From Chitinophaga pendula (GTDB lineage Bacteria; Bacteroidota; Bacteroidia; Chitinophagales; Chitinophagaceae), in the NCBI RefSeq assembly GCF_020386615.1, contig NZ_CP077769.1:1736001-1800000 (forward strand): a stretch of DNA of 64,000 nucleotides, written 5' to 3'. Shown one piece after another: positions 27,201 to 36,200 of this stretch. Under the pieces are notes generated by a model, which searched no databases, had not been told where the DNA came from, and saw only the letters and a program-made list of their open reading frames with translations. The number at the start of each line of letters is the position of its first letter. The stretch's first letter is position 1. The position numbers and the translations under genes are program-made.

Positions 27201-30200
27201 TCTACAATGGTGCGGATGGTCTGCTGTAATCTTTTTAGGTCGAGGTTACCTTCTATGGCGTATACGGCAGGGATGTTATAAGAGATACCTGAATTGTCGA
27301 TCTGGTTAAGTATATATAAGCGTTTTTCAGCAGAGGAGGCCGGGTAGCTATTCATCAGCGGCGCCTTTTCGATTGCATGGTGCTGAGAGTGGGCACTTTG
27401 GTCTACCAGTAAGGCCAGGTCGCGTAATACCGGTGTGGAGAAGATATTTTTGATGCTCACTTCCACCTGGAATTCCTTGTGTATCAATGCTGCCAGCTGG
27501 GCTGCTTTCAGGGAATGTCCGCCCAGCTCGAAGAAATGATCATTCAGGCCTGCCTCCTGTGTGGACAGCAGTTGTTTCCACAGTGTGGCCAGTCGTTGTT
27601 CCGTACCTGTTACAGGCGCTTCATACACCGCGGTGGACAATTGGGTGTCCTCCGGTAGTGGTAACCGTTTGCGATCTATTTTACCATTGCCGGTAAGAGG
27701 GAAGGCGGGCAGCAGGATAAAGAAAGAAGGGATCATATAGTCTGGGAGGAACGCTGACAGGTGTTTACGCAGCTCTTCACGGGCAACGGCTGCGGGCGTT
27801 ACGATGTAGGCACACAGGTATTTGGTACTGGAATGATCGTCCCGGTCTATGACCAATGTATCTTTTACGGCGGGATGCAGCAGTAGTTTGCTTTCGATCT
27901 CACCCAGTTCTATCCGGAAACCGCGGATCTTCACCTGATGGTCTATTCTGCCCAGGTATTCAAAATCTCCGTTGGGCAGCAGTTTGGCGAGGTCGCCGGT
28001 GCGGTAGAGGCGTTCCCCGGCCACATACGGATGATCGGTGAACCGTTCGGCTGTCAGTTCTTCCCGGTTGAGATACCCACGTGCGAGGCCGGCGCCTCCT
28101 ACACAGAGTTCGCCGGCAACACCTACCGGCACCAGTTGCCTGTCCCGGTCAAGGACGAGCAGCGAGAGGGTCGGGATCGGTTGGCCTATATTGCTGGCAT
28201 TGTCGGTGATCTCCTTTTGGGTGATCGCTTTATAGGTCACGTGTACGGTCGTTTCCGTTATACCGTACATATTGATCAGTTTACAATCCGGTAGCAAGGT
28301 GTGCCAGGCTTGTAGTTTACCCGGTTTTAATGCTTCGCCGCCAAAGATGACATACCGTAGGGATAATCCCTGGTGTGAGCTCTCCAGTACTTCGCTGATG
28401 ACATTATAAAAGGAACCCGGTGTCTGGTTGAGGATACTAACCTGCTGGTCTTTTAACAACTGCAGGAAGGCGCGGGGGCTTTGTGCGGTAGCTTTAGGCA
28501 CTATGACCAGCTTGCCGCCGAAGAGCAATGCCCCGTACATCTCCCATACAGAGAAGTCAAAACAGTAGGAGTGGAACAATGTCCAGGTGTCCTGCGGGTT
28601 GAAATCGAACAGGGGACGATCGGTAAATAGTAGGCGGACCACGTTCCGGTGGGTTACCATTACGCCTTTAGGCATGCCGGTGGAGCCGGATGTGTAGATG
28701 ATATAAGCCAGGTCATCCGGTTGCACGGCGACCGCTGTTGACAACGGTATAACGTCCTGTAACTGGTCGGTGTATACTGTGTGGCCCTGGTAGCCTGCTA
28801 CCGGTGTAATGGAGGAATGTGTCACCAATACAGCGGCCTGACTGTCATCCAGCATATACCGGATGCGTTCTGCGGGATAGTCGGGATCAATGGGGAGGTA
28901 GGCGCCACCGGCTTTCAGAATGCCGAGCAAAGCGATCACCATCTCTGGTCTTCTGTCTATCAGTACGGCGATGATCGGATTCACGGCACCTGGTAATGCG
29001 TGCCTGATGGCATTGGCTACCTGGCCAGCCATTTGTTCGAGAACGGCATAACTGATGTCCTGACCTTCCCAGTGCAGGGCGATGTTATTGGGGAACTGTT
29101 GTACTTGTTTCAGGAACAGTTCATAAATAGAAGTATTTGCCGGATAATGTACCTGTGTATCGCTGAGCATGGTCAGCAGCTCATTTTTCTCTTCCGGCGT
29201 AAGCAGCTGTAAGGAGGATAGTTTTGCTTCCGGCCTGGCCATTGCATCAGTAAGCAACTGGAGATAATGCGTCATCATGCGCAGGGCAGTCTCTTCGCGG
29301 AAGAGGTCTGTACTGTATTCCAGGCTGAGGGTGATATCATCGCCTGCTTTTACGCCGGATAATAACAGGTCGAATTTGCTGATATCATAGATGTTATTGA
29401 CAGGGGTAAGTACCGCTTCGCCCAGCTGCAAGGTGGATTGTTCTTCATGCAGGAAGGTGAACATGATATCAAACAATGGGTTTCTGCTCATATCCCGTTT
29501 TACATCCAGCTGCTCTATCAGTCGTTCAAACGGATAATCCTGGTGTTTTAAGGCGGATAGGCTGGATTGTTTTACGGTAGTGAGGAAATCGGTGACACGC
29601 AGTTCTCCGTCCGGGTGGCTTCTGAGTGCCAGCGTATTGATAAAGATACCCATTATCTGTTCAAGACCGGCGACGGTGCGTCCTGCTACTGGTACGCCTA
29701 CTACCAGGTCTGTATTACCTGAGTATCTATATAGCAGTACTTTAAAGACGGTCAGCAGTAATTGGTGGATAGTACAGCTATAGGACTGGCAGAATGAATG
29801 GAGTTGTTGCGTCACTTCTGCAGGCAGCTGTACCGTATGTCTTTTACCGTTAAATGATTTATGGGCTGGCCGTGGGAAATCTGTTTGCAGATTAAGTACT
29901 GGTGGTTCATCAGCAAACTGGTCGAGCCAGTAACGTTCCTGTTCGCGGATAATATCTGTTTGCAGGAATTGTTGCTGCCATACGGCGAAATCTTTGTATT
30001 GCAGCGATATGGCCGGTAGTGGTTGTTGTTGATAGAGCTGTGTCAGTTCTGTAATCAGCAGCTCTGCTGATACGGCATCGGAGATGATGTGATGCATATC
30101 TATCAGCAGTAGTTGCTGCTGGTCGGCCAGTGTATATAAATGTGCCCGCAGCAAGGGAGGGCTGGCTAGATCGAAGAGCCGGATGAAGTCTGCGATCAGT

Positions 30201-33200
30201 GCAGTTGCTGTATGATCACTTACGGTGTGGCCGATATGGAATGGTACGTTTGATTTCACTACCTGTACCGGTTCTCCATCTTTCATTTCGAAGGCGGTGC
30301 GTAAAATTTCGTGCCTGGTGATCAGCTGACGAAAACACGCTTCCAGTAGGGAGCGATCGATCTGCCCTTTGATGAGGAAGGCGGCAGGCATATTATAGCT
30401 GTTTTCCGAGCCCTCGATCTGATGTAACAGGTAGAGACGTTTCTGAGAGGAAGAGAGTGGGTAGTAAGGGCGGCTATCTACCGGGGTGATAGTCGTTACA
30501 GTCTCTCTCGACTGCAGATCGATGTATGCAGCCTGTGCGGCGATGGTTGGCTGGCTGAAGAAGATATTGAGCGGCAGGTTGACCTGGAAGGTCTTATAGA
30601 TGCGTGCAACGGCGTTGGTGGCTTTTAAGGAGTGGCCCCCCAGCTCGAAGAAGTTGTCTGTAATACCGATACGATGACGACGGAGTACATCTTGCCAGAT
30701 GGTGAGCAAGGTTTGTTCTGTTCCGGTGACAGGAGCATTGGTAATGACTGTCTGTTGGTCCATATAACGCAGCGGGTCGGGTAGGGCTTTCCTGTCTACT
30801 TTGCCATTGGGGGTCAATGGCAACCGTTCCAATGGAATAAAATAGGCCGGGATCATATGATCTGGCAGGGAGTGTTTAAGTCCTTCGCGTAGTGTTGCTG
30901 CGGATATGCTGGCATCGGAAGTTACATACCACGCTACGAGTGCCTGTTCGCTGTCTTTGCCATATACGGTAACCAATGCTTCTTTTATACCGGTCTGTGT
31001 GAGTAATACGCTTTCTATTTCCTGTAATTCTATCCGGAAGCCACGTACTTTAACCTGGTCATCTTTACGACCGGCGAATTCGAGGTTACCATCCGGCAGC
31101 CATCGTACTATGTCTCCGGTACGATAAACCCGCTGCCCGTCGCGGCCGAGAGGGATGAATTTTTCTGCCGTGAGCGCTTCTCTCCCGAGATATCCGCTGG
31201 CCACGCCAGGGCCGCCGATATAGAGTTCGCCTGGTATGCCTACCGGCACCAGCTGATGCTGATGATTGCAGACATAGTATATGTAGTTGTTTAATGGTTG
31301 GCCAATAGGTGTATTACCAGCGTTTGGCAATAATGCGGCCGGGGCTTCGTAGTATCCGGAGTCGATACAAGCTTCGGTAACACCGTAGCTGTTGATCACC
31401 CGCATGCCCGGTGTAAAGCGTTCTGTCAGCCGTTTAAAATGTGCTACCGGGCAACTGTCGGAGCCCAGGATCAGCAGCTTGAGGAAGCTGATATCCAGTT
31501 GTTGTTCATATACATGATCCATCAGCGGGATGATGAGCGCGGGAGTGGACTCGAATATGTTGACGCGGTGTTTTGCGAGTAAGGCATATAAGGAAGCTAT
31601 TTCCAGCCGTACGGAGGACGGGCATATTACCATCTGTCCGCCACTCACGAAGGTCCTGATTACGTCGCCGGTGAATACGTCGAAGGAGAAGCTGGCCATT
31701 TGCAATAGGGATACTTCAAAACTATCCAGCCGGTAGGCCTGTTTCCAGGCCTGGGCAATATTGCTGACAGCACCATGTGTGATCATGGCTCCTTTAGGGC
31801 GGCCGGTGGTACCAGAGGTGTAGATGACATAGGCCAGTTGTCCCGGTGTTACCAGGTGGTTTACGGTCTTTATGGGCTGTAACGGGATATCTTCGATAGC
31901 AATGGCGGTAATGCTGGCAGGTACACGTTCCTGCCATTTTTGATGTGTCAGGAGCAGGGAGGCCTGGCTGTCCTGCAGCAGGTAATCAATACGCTCCTGC
32001 GGATATTCGGGATCGACAGGCAGGTAAGCGCCCCCGGCTTTCAGCACCCCCAGCAAGGTTACTATCATCCAGGCGGAGCGTTCTACCATGATACCTACGA
32101 TATCGCCGGTTTGTAAGCCCAGGCTTTCCAGGTGGGCGGCGACAGCATTAGCGTGCTGGTCCAATGTTGCATAGCTGAGTGCCTGGTCTTTGTATACGAC
32201 GGCTGTCTTTGCCGGATGGTTGGCTACCTGCTGACGGAAGATGGACAGGATATCTGTGGTAGCAGCCAGGGAGGTACGATCACCGATGTTGTGCAGCAAT
32301 GTTGTTTCTGCTGGCAAGAGGTAGTTCAGTTGCTGCAGGTGCTCTACGCCCTGCAGGAGTTGCTGACAGACATGTTTGACCCGTTGCAGGAATTCATGTC
32401 CGTTGAAGATACGCTCATTATAATCGAGCCGCAGTTCATATTTTTCTTGTATTTCCGCTACCCTGAGTTCGATCTGGTTGTCCATCAGGCGATACACCTG
32501 TTGCAGTTGTCCAATACCGGATTGGGTAGCCGGTAAGTTGAAGTATTGATAGTTAAAGAAGAAGGATAACGGTTCATCCCCGATGATCCGGTTCTGCAGG
32601 GAAAGCGAGATGTATCGCAGTTCGCCGGCAGAAGTGCGTTGTTGCATCAGGTAGGTACAAAGTGCCTGGAAAGTGGTGTCCGGTTGTAAGGCAGCTGGTG
32701 TTATCAGTAACGGGAAACAATGCGACAGGTTGCCGATCATTTGCTGGTACTGCCGGTCTCTTCCTGCCAGGTGTTCCCGTATGCAATAGTCATGGTCGGC
32801 ATTGCAGTAGTATTTTACCAGCAGTGCGTATATGGTACGGAAGAACAGCGGTGCGTTAATATGATGGGTATGGCAATAGCGGCGGATGGCATCCGCTTCT
32901 GTTGCTTCGAGCAGGAGCACATCGGCATGGGAACGATCGGCAGTGGATATAGCACCTTCATAGTGTAGTGGCTGTACGGCTGCCAGTCGTTGCTGCCAGA
33001 AACTATCTGTCAGTGCGGTATCAAAACGGGAGAGGTGACGGAATACATAATCCCGGTAGGGCTGGGAGGTGTGATCATCGGTCACGGTTCCTGTCAGCAG
33101 CTGGTGATAGACGGCATCTATCCGTTCTGTCAGCAGCCGGAAGGAGGCACCGTCAGTGAAGACGTGATGTGCATTGATAGCGGTGATGTAATGGCTGTCA

Positions 33201-36200
33201 CTGATCCTGAAGAGGTAGTGTTTATAGAAGGGCAGGTCCAGTGTCTGTGGGTCATTACAATAGTCGCTGATATATGCATGGAATGTGTCCCGGCTGTAGG
33301 GAAGATGTTGCAGGTCTACGTATTCGAACCAGCTATCTGCTGTCCATTTTACGGCCTGATAGGCCTCTGCATTCCTGGTGATGAGTACGGAGCGGAGGCT
33401 GTCTTCCTGTTGGGTGACGATGGTGATGGCTTGCTTCCAGGTGGGAGGATCGACGGAGCAGGGGATATCGAAATAGGCCAGCAGGCGTAACCCGTTATCG
33501 GCAGGCTGTAAGAGGCTGGTGAGATAGATATCGCGCTGGCTGGTACTTAAAGGGTATACGGTTGTATAGTCTTTGTTGTCTATGCCCAGATAGCGAAACA
33601 GTTCCGGTTCTTGTCCATCGGATAGCTGGAACTGGCTGATGGGCATCGATGGCTGTGCAAATACCTGTTGGGCGAGGTTACTGAAGTATTTGCCCAGCAG
33701 CAGTATGTATTGATGATCAAAGAGGCTGGCATCGTAGATCACCTGCAGTTCTATGCCTTCGCCGCGGGTGTCGAAGTCGAAGGTAGCGTTTAATTTGGCG
33801 GCGTTATAAAGTGCGCGTAGCGATTCCGTTTCGGGTGTATGTGTAAGGAATAATTTGCTGTTGCTCTGGAGCTGCTGGTCATCGGTGGCGATCATCACAT
33901 CGAAGAGGGCATTGGTCTCTGGTTGTACGAGCTCCAATACTTTGTCGTAAGGCAGGAGCTGGTGTTCCAGCCCTTCCAGAGAGGTTTGTTTTACCTGTTC
34001 GAGGAAAGTTTCGAAGCTATCGCGTTCATGTACCTGGTCGTAGAGAGCGATGGTATTGATCAGCATACCGGTGATGCCCTCTGTTTCGGCGATAGCCCTG
34101 CCGGATACGGCGGCACCTACGGTGATATCCCGTTGGCCGGTCAGTTTGAAGAAGAGGACTTTCAGCAAGGCTTGCAGTACGATGAAGGCTGTACTACCGG
34201 AATGTGTGGCTAGTTTTTCCACTCCTTCTTTGATGACAGCCGGGAACCGGAAGATGTGTATGGCACCTTCCTGTTTGCCTGCATTACTGCGGCCGATGAG
34301 ATGTGCCAGCGAGAAGGGGGAAGTATGCTGTAGTTTTTGTTGCCAGTAATGCAGCTGTCTTTCTCCTTCCTGGCTATGTATGACCTGTTCCAGCCAGTGG
34401 GAGTAGTCGCGGTATTGGAAGAGAGGTAAGCCTAGAATCGGCTGATTTTCCAGCAGGCTGGCATAATCTGCTGCCAGTTCATCGAACAGTTGTTGTACGG
34501 ACAGTCCATCGGTGATGATATGATGGAGGGTAAACATGATGAGCGTCTGTTGCTCATTGAGTGGTACCAGTGCGATGCGGAAGAGGGGGCCGTCGGACAG
34601 GTCAAAATGTGTCTGTATATGCGACCTGTACAGGGCTGCAAGTTGTTCCTGTAGGGAACTATTCTGCGTGGGTGTATAGCGTTCCATCTGTACGGGCAGG
34701 TGTGCTTTCACCTGTTGATAGGGCAGGCCGCCGATGGTGGTAAAGGTCGTCCTCAGGGATTCGTGCCGGTGTACCAGGGCTTCAAAGGCCTGTTGGAGGA
34801 CTGTTGATTGTACGGGGTGTTGCAGCACGAAGGTGAGTGGCACATTGTACAATGTTTCTCTTCCTGCCAGGTGGGCATTGAGCCAGATACCCTGTTGGGA
34901 AGGGGAGAGGGGATAGAGATCCCTATCGGGTATTTTGACCAATGCGGGTATGTGCAATGTCTGGTCTATATCGAGCAGGCGGGCGACTTCTTTCAATACG
35001 GGCGCCCGGAATACTTCGCTGAAAACCAGTTTGATGCCGGTCTCTTTATGTATACGGTTGATGAACTGTCCTACTTTGAGGCTATGTCCGCCCAGCTGGA
35101 AGAAATTGTCTGTAGCGCTGACGGCGGGTATATCCAGTAATGTGGACCATATGCTGGCAATGAGTTGTTCGCTGGGTGTAGCAGGTGCGATGTATGCACG
35201 TTTGGATGCCAGTTGTACCTGTGCCAGGAGTGCCCTTTTGTCGACCTTTCCGTTGACGGTAAGGGGGATTTGAGGGACTGGCAGTATGAGGTCTGGTATC
35301 ATGAAGTAAGGCAGGCTTTCGGCGAGGAAGTCGTACAAACGTGCGGTGTCGGTATCGTTATTCATGACAACGAAAGCGTATAATGCTTTTTCCTGGGGGC
35401 TGCTTTCTTTGACGATCACTGATACGTTTTGTACGGCGGGGTGCAGCTTTAATGCTACTTCGATCTCGCCTGTTTCGATCCGATGGCCGCGGATCTTCAC
35501 CTGGTCGTCTTGCCGGCCCAGGTATTCTATGTTACCATCGGAAAGCCAGCGTACAACATCGCCGGTGCGATATAACTTTTCGCCAGGAACAAAAGGGGAG
35601 TCGATAAATTTCTCTGCGGTGAGGGTGGGTTTGTTGAGATAACCTTTGGCCAGGCCGATACCGGCGATATAGAGTTCTCCCGGTATGCCGCAGGGCATGA
35701 GCTGCAGTTGCCGGTCGAGAACATATGCTTTCGTATTATAGATCGTTTTACCGATAGGCACGTTGCGGTTGATCTCCGCTGTTTCGTTGAAGATGGTCAC
35801 GCAGACGGTGCATTCAGTAGGTCCGTATCCATTATAGTATAGCTGGTCCGGCCGAAGTTGTAGTTCTGCACGGGGAATGGCAGGTTCGCCGGCGGTGAGG
35901 AGTATCCTTAGTTTGGACAATCCTGTTTTGTTCAGGTTGCGGATATAAGAAGGCGGCAGGGCAGCTATGCTGATGTGGTGCGTTTGTATGAATTCGCAGA
36001 AAAGGTCGAAGTCGGCGATGATGTCTTTGGATACCGGATATAAGGTAAGTCCGTTAAACAAGGCGGTGAATATTTCGAATACGCTGACATCGAAGGATAG
36101 GGAGCCGAATTGCAGCATGCTATCTGTCTGGCGGATATCCATTTCCTGTTTGAACGAGTTGATGATATTGATTACGCCCAGGTGTCTGATCACGGTGCCT

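Noticed and set aside
31900..33600. Condensation-like domain C3 as an epimerisation domain
   Set aside because: Epimerisation domains directly follow a carrier and show HHxxxDGxSW; C3 follows another C domain and reads HHVFTDGASF.
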